From Lachnospiraceae bacterium (GTDB lineage Bacteria; Bacillota; Clostridia; Lachnospirales; Lachnospiraceae): a stretch of 62,181 nt of DNA. The position numbers and the translations under genes are program-made. Where the stretch lies: positions 1 to 62,181 of the forward strand of contig JAILQQ010000129.1 in assembly GCA_024698885.1 (NCBI GenBank), in the 5' to 3' direction. Shown here in pieces: positions 1 through 8,068 of the stretch (position 1 is the stretch's first letter; each line of letters opens with the position of its first letter). The notes below the pieces were generated by a model. It searched no databases. It worked only from the letters and a program-made list of their open reading frames with translations, and was not told the origin of the DNA.

Positions 1-137
1 TGAACTTCAGTTCATGCCGATTCGGTCAGCAAGCTGACCGAATCATTTCCTACTGCGCCGATTCGTTCGCGAATCGTGCGCTTAGGCATGAACTTCAGTT
101 CATGCCGATTCGGTCAGCGCTGCTGACCGAATCAATA
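1..137 (-). repeat. Family A triple-hairpin repeat, two tandem units
   Basis: Two head-to-tail units; the left one is cut by the window edge. The complete unit (about 54-137) holds H1 (CGATTCG..CGAATCG), the linker TGCGCTTAG, H2 (GGCATGAAC..GTTCATGCC) and H3 (GATTCGGTCAGC..GCTGACCGAATC). It ends two bases past the stop codon of the gene at 139. Read on the minus strand, as for the adjacent gene, the order is H3-H2-H1. Confidence 0.85.
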
Positions 138-138
138 C

Positions 139-810
139 CTATCTCCTCACACTGACCGTAACGCCGTCAGCGATCGGGAAGATGTTCGTCACGAGGGACG
201 GGTGATGGGTCAGCTCAAATAAATAATCCCGCATTCTCGCATGTATCGTGCGGTTTCTGCGTTCCACCGCGAAACGCGACTCGATCAGCTCACCGTCCTG
301 CAGGACATTATCGGATACCAGCACGCCGTCCGGACGAAGCAGCGTAAGCACTGAAGGCAGGAAATGAATATATTGCGCTTTGGCGGCATCCATAAAGATC
401 AGATCATAGGAGGCGCCCTCCTTTATGAGCTCTCCCATGGCCTTCAGAGCCTCTCCTTCGATGACCCGGATCCTTTCGGAAAACCCGGATGCCCGGATAT
501 TCTCCTTAAGCGGGGCAAGCCGCGGCGCGTATTTTTCAATAGTAGTAATGTTTGCTTTACTGTTTTCGTACTGAGAATACTCCGCCATAAAGATCGCGGA
601 AAAGCCCGTCGCCGCGCCGATCTCCAGGATCTCCCCCGGCTTTTTCAGTGACAGTAACAGTCTTAACAGCTCCTGCATCTCCGGCCGGATTATGGGAATG
701 CCCGCTTCTTTCTCTGTTTTTTCAAGGTCGTTCAGAAAATCCGTATGGCAGCCGTAGAATGATCGGATAAAGGCGGACGTTCTCTCCGCCCTGTCCTCTT
801 TTTCGATCAC
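139..810 (-). CDS. trmR: O-methyltransferase, TrmR/YrrM-like
   Basis: A 223-residue SAM-dependent methyltransferase of the class I O-methyltransferase family. Motif I is EIGAATGFSA (about residues 61-70), and DLIFMDAAKAQY (about 135-146) is the metal- and substrate-binding segment typical of this family. In Firmicutes the gene in this neighbourhood is TrmR, which methylates 5-hydroxyuridine at the tRNA wobble position. That role is inferred from family and context, since catechol-type methyltransferases look similar. The start is GTG, immediately after the TAG stop of the upstream gene, with GGAG five bases before it, so the two genes are translationally coupled. It is the last gene of the mtaB-to-trmR minus-strand run, and a family A repeat follows the stop directly. 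Confidence 0.75.
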   Translation of the reverse strand: MIEKEDRAERTSAFIRSFYGCHTDFLNDLEKTEKEAGIPIIRPEMQELLRLLLSLKKPGEILEIGAATGFSAIFMAEYSQYENSKANITTIEKYAPRLAPLKENIRASGFSERIRVIEGEALKAMGELIKEGASYDLIFMDAAKAQYIHFLPSVLTLLRPDGVLVSDNVLQDGELIESRFAVERRNRTIHARMRDYLFELTHHPSLVTNIFPIADGVTVSVRR

Positions 811-1350
811 CTATTCTCCCTCATCCTCGACGATCTCCGGCGAAATGATCTCTCCCTCGGAGCCGTCGCCGTTATAACCGTAGATATCGAAATTATCATC
901 CTCCGTCGAGCTGCCGAGGTCATCTAACGATTGTTCCGTCAGCTCATCCGCGTCACCCTCGCCCAGATCCTCGATCGGCTCCTCCGGCTCGATATCCTCT
1001 AAGATCATCAGCATCGTATCCGCGTTCATCGAGGTATTCAGCGTATAGCTGCCGGGCTTTAACGGATCCTTGTTCTCCGACAGCTTCGACTGCAGGAAGA
1101 AAAGCTTCCAGTCACTGGTCAGGCCCTTTTCTTCGAGCATCTGCGATATTTCAAGCATACCGTCATCGGCATTTACTGTCACAACGATATCCCGTCCGGG
1201 CGGTTCATCCATCGATTCCTCGGTGAACAGCTTAAATCCGAAATCATAGGCCTGCTTTCCCAGGCGGATGACCGCAAGCACCACGATCGTCATTAACGCG
1301 AGCCGGATGACCAGACTGGCAAAAGACAGCGCCAACTGTTTTATATTCAT
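811..1350 (-). CDS. Short YceG/MltG-like membrane protein lacking the catalytic domain
   Basis: 179 residues. One N-terminal membrane segment (about 8-32) is followed by an extracytoplasmic domain reading VVTVNADDGMLEISQMLEEKGL.. and ..DPLKPGSYTLNTSMNADTMLMIL. This matches the LysM-like N-terminal part of YceG/MltG endolytic transglycosylases. The catalytic YceG core with its conserved Glu is absent; the protein ends in an acidic Glu/Asp/Ser-rich tail of about 60 residues. It is therefore probably not an active transglycosylase, and may bind or regulate peptidoglycan enzymes. It sits 2 bases after the ylbF-like gene and abuts trmR, so it is cotranscribed. The family assignment is by motif memory only. 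Confidence 0.6.
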   Translation of the reverse strand: MNIKQLALSFASLVIRLALMTIVVLAVIRLGKQAYDFGFKLFTEESMDEPPGRDIVVTVNADDGMLEISQMLEEKGLTSDWKLFFLQSKLSENKDPLKPGSYTLNTSMNADTMLMILEDIEPEEPIEDLGEGDADELTEQSLDDLGSSTEDDNFDIYGYNGDGSEGEIISPEIVEDEGE

Positions 1351-1352
1351 AC

Positions 1353-1682
1353 TTATTCCTCTATATCGATCCTCTCTAAAATTCTCTGCAATATCTCCTG
1401 ATATAGTCTGATGAAATCCGTTTCCGCCTGCATAAAGTCAAGGACACGCACGTCCTCGCAAAGCTCATCGCATTCCCTCTCGATCAGCGCTCCCTCATGG
1501 AGCCTCTGCTCATCCGAAAGATTCTGCAGGTCAAAGGAAAGCTGGCGCAACCGTCTGATATTGTTTAAGCATTTCTCGTCATCGGAAATCCTGTCCTTTT
1601 CCTTCAGATAGGCCTGATACTCCGGCGTCAGCAAAAGCTGCTCAATAAAAGCCTCCACTGCCTGATCCAGCAAATGATTCAT
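1353..1682 (-). CDS. YlbF/YmcA family protein
   Basis: A 109-residue, almost wholly helical protein rich in Leu, Glu and Arg (LLTPEYQAYLKEKDRI.., ..LRQLSFDLQNLSDEQRL). This pattern fits the YlbF/YmcA (com_ylbF) family, whose Bacillus members form a complex that tunes RNase Y-dependent mRNA processing. In this operon it lies immediately downstream of the RNase J gene (16-base gap), which fits an RNA-turnover role but is not proof. The start ATG is preceded by a weak AGGGGAUAU-type site. No catalytic residues are expected in this family. Confidence 0.65.
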   Translation of the reverse strand: MNHLLDQAVEAFIEQLLLTPEYQAYLKEKDRISDDEKCLNNIRRLRQLSFDLQNLSDEQRLHEGALIERECDELCEDVRVLDFMQAETDFIRLYQEILQRILERIDIEE

Positions 1683-1698
1683 ATCCCCTTATTTCCCC

Positions 1699-3357
1699 TT
1701 AAACCTCTATTAATACAGTCATGACCATGGGGCGCCGCTTCATTTTCCCCCAGATGAAGCTCCCCATCTCATCGCGAATGGCTGATTTCATTTTATTCCA
1801 GTCGGCGATCCCCTTTTCGGAAAGCCGTCTTATCGTTTCGCCGGCTACCTCCAACATTTCCGTCATGATCTCATCCGACTCCCTGACATAGATAAAGCCG
1901 CGGGTGATGATCTCCGGCCCTGCCACCAGCTCGCCCGTTCCCGCGGCGACTGCCGCAAATACCATCACCATGCCGTTTTCGGCTAAGATCTGCCGGTCCC
2001 TGAGCACCACATTGCCCACGTCGCCGACGCCCAGTCCATCCACGAAAAGGCTTCCCGTCGCGGCATGACCCGATCTGTCCGCGTCGTTCTCGCTTATCTT
2101 TAAGATCTCGCCGGCCTGCAGGATAAAGATATGCTCCCGCGGGATCCCCATATCCCGCGCGATCATCGCCTGCGCCTTCAGATGCCTGTATTCCCCGTGC
2201 ACCGGGATCGCGTACTTCGGCCGCACGAGAGAATAGATCAGCTTGATCTCCTCCCGGGACGCGTGCCCCGATACATGCGCGTCCTGATAGATCACGTCCG
2301 CGCCCTGCATGACCAACTCATTGATGACCTTCGAAACAGCCTTTTCGTTGCCCGGGATCGGGTTTGAGCTGAAAATGACCGTATCGCCGGGTTTGATCTT
2401 GGCCCATTTATTCTGCTTGTTGGCGATCCGGTTAAGCGCCGCCATGGTCTCACCCTGGGAACCTGTGGTAATGATCACCAGCTTCTCGTCAGGGTAATCC
2501 CTGATCTGGTCGATATCGATCAGCGTCCCCTCCGGGATATCGAGATATCCGATCTCCTGCGCCGTTACAACGATATTCTCGATGCTGCGGCCCTGGACCG
2601 CAACCTTTCTGCCATATTTGTAAGCTGTATTGATGATCTGGCGGATCCGGTCGATATTCGAGGCAAAGGTCGCCACAAAGATACGCGTATCCTCATGATC
2701 GTCAAAGATCTCGTCGAAAGCCCGGCCGACCGTTTTCTCGGAGTGCGTATAGCCCGGCCGCTCTGCATTGGTGGAGTCGCACAGTAACGCCAACACCCCG
2801 TTTTTCCCCAGCTCCGCAAAACGCTGCAGATCGATGGGGTCCCCGAATACCGGCGTATAATCAATTTTAAAATCGCCGGTATGGACGATCACACCGGCGT
2901 CCGTATGCAGCGCGATGGCCGCGGCATCCGCTATGGAATGGTTTGTTTTGATAAATTCCGTCCGGATATCGCCGAAATCGACGAAATCACCGAAGTTCAC
3001 CACATGCCGTTTAGTCTCGTTATCGAGCATGTGCTCCTTCAGTTTCCCGTCGATCAGGGCCATTGTCAGCTTCGTGGCATAAATCGGGACATTCAGCTGT
3101 TTGATAAAGTAGGGGATCGCGCCGATATGGTCCTCATGGCCGTGGGTGATCACGAGGCCCTTCACCTTGTCCTTCTGCTCCACCAGATAGCTGACATCCG
3201 GTATCACCAGATCTATGCCCAGCATATCATCCTCGGGAAAGGCAAGGCCGCAGTCGATCACGACGATCGTATCCCGATACTCAAAAGCCGTAATGTTCAT
3301 CCCGATCTGGCCAAGTCCGCCAAGCGGGATTATTTTAATATGATTATTGTCGTTCAT
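1699..3357 (-). CDS. rnj: Ribonuclease J
   Basis: A 552-residue metallo-beta-lactamase/beta-CASP ribonuclease with 5'-to-3' exonuclease and endonuclease activity in mRNA decay and rRNA maturation. The zinc motif HGHEDH is about 70 residues in, after PLGGLGQIGMN; further ligands appear in HTGDFKID and VHGEYRH. The beta-CASP domain contains GRSIEN and TTGSQGE, and the C-terminal domain contains SDEIMTEMLE. The start is placed at the second of two adjacent ATGs (3357) because AGGAAAG then sits at a normal distance. A longer reading to 3399 would begin with residues derived from non-conserved leader sequence. The length is normal for the family. It lies downstream of the DUF1292 gene, separated by an inverted repeat. 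Confidence 0.93.
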   Translation of the reverse strand: MNDNNHIKIIPLGGLGQIGMNITAFEYRDTIVVIDCGLAFPEDDMLGIDLVIPDVSYLVEQKDKVKGLVITHGHEDHIGAIPYFIKQLNVPIYATKLTMALIDGKLKEHMLDNETKRHVVNFGDFVDFGDIRTEFIKTNHSIADAAAIALHTDAGVIVHTGDFKIDYTPVFGDPIDLQRFAELGKNGVLALLCDSTNAERPGYTHSEKTVGRAFDEIFDDHEDTRIFVATFASNIDRIRQIINTAYKYGRKVAVQGRSIENIVVTAQEIGYLDIPEGTLIDIDQIRDYPDEKLVIITTGSQGETMAALNRIANKQNKWAKIKPGDTVIFSSNPIPGNEKAVSKVINELVMQGADVIYQDAHVSGHASREEIKLIYSLVRPKYAIPVHGEYRHLKAQAMIARDMGIPREHIFILQAGEILKISENDADRSGHAATGSLFVDGLGVGDVGNVVLRDRQILAENGMVMVFAAVAAGTGELVAGPEIITRGFIYVRESDEIMTEMLEVAGETIRRLSEKGIADWNKMKSAIRDEMGSFIWGKMKRRPMVMTVLIEV

Positions 3358-3382
3358 CATCTTTCCTGATATTATACAATCT

Positions 3383-3463
3383 GATGATTGAGGCGTCAAA
3401 AGTCACATGGCACAAAGTGCCATGGTGAATTTGCCACATGACACTTTTGACGCCTCAATCATC
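3383..3463. repeat. Family B inverted repeat
   Basis: Near-perfect 81-base palindrome between the DUF1292 and RNase J genes. The outer arms are GATGATTGAGGCGTCAAAAG and its complement, and an inner stem is CATGGCA..TGCCATG. The TGA stop of the DUF1292 gene (3455-3457) is inside the right arm. The terminal GTCAAAAG/CTTTTGAC recurs in the repeats at 6067-6188 and 11176-11252. Confidence 0.8.
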
Positions 3464-3709
3464 TGTTCCGTTTTCCTCAAGCAGCTCCTCGAAGACCTTC
3501 AGAACTGCCGCGAGCTCGTTTTCATCCTCTACGATCTCGTAAACGCTTTCCGTATCCTGCTCCTGTGCTGTATCCTTTAAGATCAGGACCTCCGCGTCCT
3601 CATCCTCGGATTCCGAAACTAACAGATAATTCCTTGCGTTGATCCTCGTCTGCTCCAGGACATAAAATGCCGTCACACCGTCTTCTGTTTCAAATTCCAG
3701 TCTGTTCAT
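3455..3709 (-). CDS. DUF1292 protein (YrzB-like)
   Basis: An 84-residue acidic protein ([30 protein letters not shown].. ..[14 protein letters not shown]) with the beta-rich pattern of the DUF1292/YrzB family. The function is unknown. Its position after ireB and ruvX is the usual one in Firmicutes. It overlaps ruvX by 20 bases, which implies coupled translation. The last codons and the TGA stop lie within the family B palindrome, so the mRNA 3' end of this gene is part of a stem. Confidence 0.85.
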   Translation of the reverse strand: MNRLEFETEDGVTAFYVLEQTRINARNYLLVSESEDEDAEVLILKDTAQEQDTESVYEIVEDENELAAVLKVFEELLEENGTDD

Positions 3710-4124
3710 CGCGTTTCAAATAATCGATATAGCCCTGCAGGATCAGCATGGCTGCTATCTCATCCACATACTTTTTTTTATCTTTGACGCCCGTTTCTTC
3801 CATCGTCTGGTTGGCGGCCACCGTCGTCAGTCTTTCATCCCATAAAATAACAGGCAGTCCTGTTCTTCTTTCCACATTACTGCCAAACTCTCTGACCCGC
3901 TCGCATCGTTCTCCCTGGGTATTATTCATATTTTTGGGAAAACCAAGCACTATTTTTTCTATTTCGTATTCTCTGATCAGCTCCTCAAGCCTGGCATAGG
4001 TACGCCTGAGCTTGTCCTCTCTTTCCCGCCTGATGATCTCAACCCCCTGGGCCGTGAGCATCAGCGGGTCGGAAACGGCTACACCGACCGTTTTGGAACC
4101 GTAATCCAGACCCATGATCCGCAT
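3690..4124 (-). CDS. ruvX: Putative Holliday junction resolvase / pre-16S rRNA nuclease
   Basis: A 144-residue YqgF/RuvX protein with an RNase H-like fold. It begins [16 protein letters not shown], the first catalytic Asp motif. [11 protein letters not shown] and ILWDERLTT give the second acidic motif, and [15 protein letters not shown] carries the final Asp. All expected acidic residues are present. It is adjacent to ireB (4-base gap) and overlaps the DUF1292 gene, the conserved Firmicutes trio. Whether it acts on junctions or 16S rRNA precursors cannot be told from sequence. Confidence 0.9.
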   Translation of the reverse strand: MRIMGLDYGSKTVGVAVSDPLMLTAQGVEIIRREREDKLRRTYARLEELIREYEIEKIVLGFPKNMNNTQGERCERVREFGSNVERRTGLPVILWDERLTTVAANQTMEETGVKDKKKYVDEIAAMLILQGYIDYLKRDEQTGI

Positions 4125-4128
4125 AGGA

Positions 4129-4392
4129 TCACTTCCAGCCGTTCTTCTTGATATAGGATTCCAAAAGCTCCTCTACCAGCTCGTCACGCTCCACCTTCAT
4201 GATCAGACTTCTCGCGTTATTATGGCTCGTGATATAAGTCGGATCTCCGGACATGATATAACCGACGATCTGATTTACGGGATTATACCCTTTTTCGGTT
4301 AATGCCTCATATACTGCCGCCAGTACGAGCTTGACCCCTGTTTCCGGTTCGCCCTGCACACTGAAATGCTGCGTGGTTCCCAGATCCTGCAT
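4129..4392 (-). CDS. ireB: IreB family regulatory phosphoprotein
   Basis: 87 residues, DUF965/IreB family: the pattern T-Q-F-S-V-Q near the N-terminus, [18 protein letters not shown], then [15 protein letters not shown]. In enterococci IreB is phosphorylated on N-terminal Thr residues by the Ser/Thr kinase IreK and regulates cell-envelope stress responses; TT at residues 6-7 here could serve. The start is supported by GGGAGGG seven bases upstream. A possible promoter with a TATACA -10 box lies in the 81-base gap upstream, overlapping the end of mtaB, so ireB-ruvX-DUF1292 may have its own transcript. Confidence 0.92.
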   Translation of the reverse strand: MQDLGTTQHFSVQGEPETGVKLVLAAVYEALTEKGYNPVNQIVGYIMSGDPTYITSHNNARSLIMKVERDELVEELLESYIKKNGWK

Positions 4393-4473
4393 AATTATTC
4401 CCTCCCTCGATCAAAAACTAAGTTATTTTGTCCCCTACCAGACATTGTATACTAAATAGCCGCAAAACACAAG

Positions 4474-5787
4474 TCATAGTTCATCACGCGTCCACAGCAT
4501 GTAATTGTCCTCAAGGCGTTCCCCGCTGCAGAAGCCCTCCTCGATCCGGTTCGTCAGATCCCTGCATCCTTCCGCTTCGCAGGCCATTTTCACGTAATCC
4601 TCCGTAAATCCCGTAAAATACGCCTTTTCCCCGATCGTCTTTTTCTCCTCCCATAATACTGTCGCCTTCTTCCCGGCGTAAGCGTCGGAAAAACGCTTCA
4701 TGCGCCGGGCATTATCCTGCGCCAGTATTTTGCTCCTTTCCCGCTTGATCCGGTCCGTCAGCTGTCCGGACATCCGGTCCGCGGCCGTTCCCTTTCGTCT
4801 CGAATATCTGAAAATATGGGTTTCATAAAGGTCCGCCTTTTCCAAAAAGGCCCTGGTCTCCTCGAATTCCTCTTCGCTCTCCCCGGGAAACCCCACGATG
4901 ATATCCGTGGTGATGGCGGGATGCGTAAAGAAGGCGCGGATCATTTCCGTTTTATGAAAGTATTCCGCCGTATCATAATGTCTGTTCATCCGTTTCAGGA
5001 CCGTATCGCTCCCGCTCTGCAGGGACAGATGAAAATGCGGGCAGAACTTCTCGGTTTCCGACAGGAAAGAAAGAAACTCCTCCGTAATGATCCGCGGCTC
5101 GAGCGACCCGAGCCGGATCCTTTTGATCCCGGGAACCTTGGCCGCCTCTCCGATCACCTGCATCAGCGTCCGGTCAGCAAAAGCAGCGTCCGAAAGATCA
5201 AGGCCGTAGGAGCTTAAATGGATGCCGGTGAGAACGGCCTCTTTGATCCCGGCCTCCGAAAGGGCAGAAAGCTCCCTGAGGATATCCCCGGCCGGCCGGC
5301 TTTTTATGCGTCCTCTGGCAAAGGGAATGATGCAGTAGCTGCAAAACTGGTTACAGCCATCCTGTATTTTTACATACGCCCTGGTATGGTCCCGCAGGGA
5401 TCCAAGCACTTCAGGCTGCGTGAAGTTTCCTTCTTTGCCCAGATAGTCCTCCACGATCTCAACGATCCGCTCCTTGTCCCGGTTCCCGACCAAAAGATCG
5501 ATCCGCGGATCCGCTGCCGCTTTTTCCCTGTCAGTTTCTACATAACAACCGCAGGCCACTACCGTCGCGGCCGGGTTCTGCTCCTTTGCCCGGTGCAGAA
5601 GCTGCCTTGATTTATGATCCGCGATCTGCGTCACCGTGCAGGTATTGACGACATATATATCGCTCTCCTCTTCAAAGTCAACGATCGTATAACCGGCCGC
5701 CTGAAACCGGCTGATCATTTTTTCCGTCTCGTAGGCATTCACCTTGCAGCCGAGATTATGAAACGCGACGCGTAAATTCCGTACCAT
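4474..5787 (-). CDS. mtaB: tRNA ms2t6A37 methylthiotransferase
   Basis: A 437-residue radical-SAM methylthiotransferase that converts t6A37 to ms2t6A37 in tRNA. The N-terminal UPF0004 domain starts HNLGCKVNAYETE with the first cluster-binding Cys. CTVTQ and ACGCYVE supply the other two. The radical-SAM motif CSYCIIPFARGRIKSRP (about 147-163) binds the second 4Fe-4S cluster, and a C-terminal TRAM-like region follows. NLGCKVN and the FARG context favour MtaB over MiaB. It is the first gene of the minus-strand run that ends at trmR. A double family A repeat lies just upstream. Confidence 0.92.
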   Translation of the reverse strand: MVRNLRVAFHNLGCKVNAYETEKMISRFQAAGYTIVDFEEESDIYVVNTCTVTQIADHKSRQLLHRAKEQNPAATVVACGCYVETDREKAAADPRIDLLVGNRDKERIVEIVEDYLGKEGNFTQPEVLGSLRDHTRAYVKIQDGCNQFCSYCIIPFARGRIKSRPAGDILRELSALSEAGIKEAVLTGIHLSSYGLDLSDAAFADRTLMQVIGEAAKVPGIKRIRLGSLEPRIITEEFLSFLSETEKFCPHFHLSLQSGSDTVLKRMNRHYDTAEYFHKTEMIRAFFTHPAITTDIIVGFPGESEEEFEETRAFLEKADLYETHIFRYSRRKGTAADRMSGQLTDRIKRERSKILAQDNARRMKRFSDAYAGKKATVLWEEKKTIGEKAYFTGFTEDYVKMACEAEGCRDLTNRIEEGFCSGERLEDNYMLWTRDEL

Positions 5788-5800
5788 TCCAGTTCCTTCC

Positions 5801-5920
5801 TGCGCCGATCCGCTCGCGGATCGTGCGCTTAGGCATGAACCTGTTCATGCCGATCCGGTCGGCTTGCTGACCGGATCATTTCCTCATCTGCGCCGATCCG
5901 CCAGCGGATCGTGCGCTTAC
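5801..5920 (-). repeat. Family A repeat, one full and one partial unit
   Basis: The full unit has H1 CGATCCGCTCGCGGATCG, linker TGCGCTTAG, H2 GGCATGAAC..GTTCATGCC, H3 GATCCGGTCGGC..GCTGACCGGATC and the tail ATTTCC. The second unit stops after H1 and the linker. It lies in the 5' region of mtaB. The stretch from 5921 to 6007 shows nothing recognisable beyond short palindromes (GGCGCTTCGGCGC). Confidence 0.85.
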
Positions 5921-6007
5921 TTCCAGTATATCATGCCGGCGCTTCGGCGCAAACCGCCCTCCCTAATTTCGCCGAAGGAATTCATTATCTTTTGTGCTTT
6001 TTGTATA

Positions 6008-6036
6008 TTGACTTTGTCTGGTCCCCGAATTAAGAT
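6008..6036 (+). promoter_or_regulatory. Sigma-A-type promoter of the HPr-like gene
   Basis: TTGACT at 6008-6013, a 17-base spacer and TAAGAT at 6031-6036. Transcription would start near 6043 and give a leader of about 170 nt that contains the whole family B palindrome at 6067-6188. Confidence 0.55.
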
Positions 6037-6066
6037 ATTTAGGAATTGCGGTAAATTCCGCAAAAT

Positions 6067-6188
6067 ATGATGTCAGGGCCAAAAGCACTTCGTGCCTTTT
6101 CCGAATACATGATATAGCGCTTCTGAGCAAGCTCAAGCACTATATCATGTATCCGGAAAGGTGCAAAAGCACCTTTTGACCCCATCAT
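6067..6188. repeat. Family B inverted repeat, long form
   Basis: A palindrome of about 120 bases. The outer arms are ATGATG..CAAAAGC and GC..CTTTTGACCCCATCAT; the inner arms carry ACATGATATAG..CACTATATCATGT around a loop near 6123-6135. It shares CACTATATC[AG]TGTATCCG and the GTCAAAAG ends with the copy at 11176-11252. It occupies most of the presumed 5' leader of the HPr-like gene. Confidence 0.85.
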
Positions 6189-6215
6189 CCAAATATTAAG
6201 TAAGGAGGGCAATTC

Positions 6216-6446
6216 ATGAAGACAGTACAGATTTCTTTAAATTCCATCGATAAGGTAAAATCCTTTGTGAATGAAATTACGAAATTCGATTATGACTTTG
6301 ATCTGGTATCCGGCCGTTATGTTATTGACGCGAAGTCCATTATGGGTATCTTCAGCCTGGATCTGAGCAAGCCGATCGATCTGAATATTCATGCGGAAGG
6401 CAATGCGGATGATGTTCTGGCTGTTATCAAGCCTTACATGATCTAA
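6216..6446 (+). CDS. HPr-like protein lacking the active-site histidine
   Basis: 76 residues with the HPr fold signature: KSIMGIFSLDL matches the KSIMGVMSL segment around regulatory Ser46, and the end INIHAEG..-type segment (LNIHAEGNADDVLAVIKPY) matches the HPr C-terminus. The usual G-[IL]-H-A-R-P phosphorylation site near residue 15 is replaced by SLNSIDKVK, so it cannot accept phosphate from enzyme I in the usual way. Bacillus Crh is a comparable His-less HPr that works with CcpA after Ser46 phosphorylation; a similar regulatory role is inferred here. No other PTS gene is nearby. The start is supported by AAGGAGGG eight bases upstream. The gene stands alone between a palindromic leader and a strong terminator. 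Confidence 0.8.
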   Translation: MKTVQISLNSIDKVKSFVNEITKFDYDFDLVSGRYVIDAKSIMGIFSLDLSKPIDLNIHAEGNADDVLAVIKPYMI

Positions 6447-6489
6447 TATGTGTTGTCGCCCAGCCTGCGTAATGAGCAGGAAAACAAGG

Positions 6490-6540
6490 AAAAAATGACA
6501 TCTGTCACCGCTTCGTGCGGCAGCAGATGTCATTTTTTTA
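6490..6540. terminator. Bidirectional rho-independent terminator
   Basis: Stem AAAATGACATCTG..CAGATGTCATTTT with a CCGCTTCGTGCGG inner hairpin, followed by T7 on the plus strand and A-rich sequence on the other side. It terminates the HPr-like transcript and possibly the dnaB transcript arriving from the right. Confidence 0.85.
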
Positions 6541-6566
6541 AGTTTGTTTTCTTTTTTATTTCCGTC

Positions 6567-6738
6567 CGCGCCGATCCGCTCGCGGATCGTGCGCTTAGGC
6601 ATGAACCTGTTCATGCCGATCCGGTCTGCTTTGCAGACCGAATCATTTCCTCTCCGCGCCGATTTGCCTGCATATCGTGCGCTTAGGCATGAGCCTGTTC
6701 TTGCCGATTCGGTCTGCTTTGCAGACCGAATCATTTCC
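6567..6738 (-). repeat. Family A repeat, two tandem units
   Basis: Unit 1 (6567-6651) has H1 CGATCCGCTCGCGGATCG, H2 and H3 GGTCTGC..GCAGACC. Unit 2 (6656-6738) is degenerate in H1 and H2. The TGA stop of dnaB (6731-6733) is the TGA of the element's end motif, read GGAAATGATTCGG on the minus strand. Confidence 0.9.
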
Positions 6739-8068
6739 TCTTTCTCTCAAGATTCACAAATCTCGTGAATTTATTCAGCCACCCTAACTCCACGACACCG
6801 GTCGGTCCGTTTCTCTGTTTCTGGACCAGGACCTCCGTGATGCCCGGTTTTTCCGTTGTTCCCGGATTATAATACTCATCCCTGTATAAGAACATCACGA
6901 TATCCGCATCCTGCTCGATGGCACCGGATTCCCGCAGATCCGAAAGCATCGGCCTCTTATCCTCTCTTTTCTCCGCCGCCCGGGAAAGCTGGGACAGGGC
7001 GACAACAGGGATATTCAGATCCCTTGCGAGCGTCTTTAAGGACCGGGATATCTCAGAGATCTCCTGCTGTCTGGATTCCGATCTGGAATTTCCCGACATG
7101 AGCTGGAGATAATCGATGATAACAAGGCGCAGATCATTCTCAATCTTATATTTTCTGCACTTCGTCCGCAGCTCGCTGATCGATATCGACGGCGTATCAT
7201 CAAGGATCAGTGCGGAATTTCCGATCTTCACGGCGCTTTCCATGACATACTCCGTTTCATTGTCCTCGAATCTGGCATTGCTCAGCTTCTGGGAATCCAC
7301 TCCCGAATCCATGGCGATCAGACGGTTTACCAGCTGCTCCTTACTCATCTCCAGGCTGAAGACCGCTACGCAGATCCCGTTCTGAACCGCGACGTGATGG
7401 GCGATATTCAGGGCAAAAGCCGTCTTTCCCATAGCAGGCCTGGCCGCGATCAGGATCAGGTCGGAATCCTGCAGTCCGTTCAGCTGCTCGTCCAGATCGA
7501 TAAAGCCCGTCCGTATACCGGTAATCTTGTCATCGCTCATCATAATCTTCTGGAGCCTTACGATCACATTCGCGACGACCTCCCTGATCGGTACGAATTC
7601 CCCGCTGTTTTTCCGCTGCACGATATCAAAGATGCTTTTTTCCGCGTTGTCAAATATCTCATTTAACGGCTTTTTGCGTCCGTAGCAGTCCTCGGTGATC
7701 CCTTCGCTCGTGCGGATCAGGCGTCTGAGCAGCGCGCATTCCTTCACGCTTTCCGCATAGCTTTTTAAGTGGATCGTACTGATATTCAGTTCCATAATGC
7801 CCTGCACGAAAGAAAGGGACGCAATCTCCTCCGGTACGTCCTTCTCCTTCAGATGACTCTGCAGAGTGATCATATCGACCGGCCGGCCGGACTCATTCAG
7901 CTCGAGCATCGCTTCAAAAACGATCCCGTACTGTTTTTCGTAGAAATCATCTTTTTCCAGGATCTCGCCCGCCAGATCGATCGCATCCTTGTCAAGCAGC
8001 ATACAGCCGATCACAGACTGTTCCGCCGCGGAATCAAAGGGCATTTTCCTTTTAATTATCTCATCCAA
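6731..8068 (-). CDS. dnaB: Replicative DNA helicase
   Basis: A 445-residue DnaB/DnaC hexameric helicase for the replication fork. The N-terminal primase-interacting domain contains PFDSAAEQSVIGCML. The RecA-like domain follows with Walker A AARPAMGKTAFALN (about 207-220), Walker B LVIIDYLQLM, and the DnaB motif ALSQLSRAAEKREDKRP. No intein is visible. It begins one base from the end of rplI, the standard rplI-dnaB order. The final codons read ..ERKRK then TGA, and the AGGAAATGA that encodes them is the border of a family A repeat. The last two residues therefore may come from the element. Confidence 0.95.
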   Translation of the reverse strand: MDEIIKRKMPFDSAAEQSVIGCMLLDKDAIDLAGEILEKDDFYEKQYGIVFEAMLELNESGRPVDMITLQSHLKEKDVPEEIASLSFVQGIMELNISTIHLKSYAESVKECALLRRLIRTSEGITEDCYGRKKPLNEIFDNAEKSIFDIVQRKNSGEFVPIREVVANVIVRLQKIMMSDDKITGIRTGFIDLDEQLNGLQDSDLILIAARPAMGKTAFALNIAHHVAVQNGICVAVFSLEMSKEQLVNRLIAMDSGVDSQKLSNARFEDNETEYVMESAVKIGNSALILDDTPSISISELRTKCRKYKIENDLRLVIIDYLQLMSGNSRSESRQQEISEISRSLKTLARDLNIPVVALSQLSRAAEKREDKRPMLSDLRESGAIEQDADIVMFLYRDEYYNPGTTEKPGITEVLVQKQRNGPTGVVELGWLNKFTRFVNLERKRK

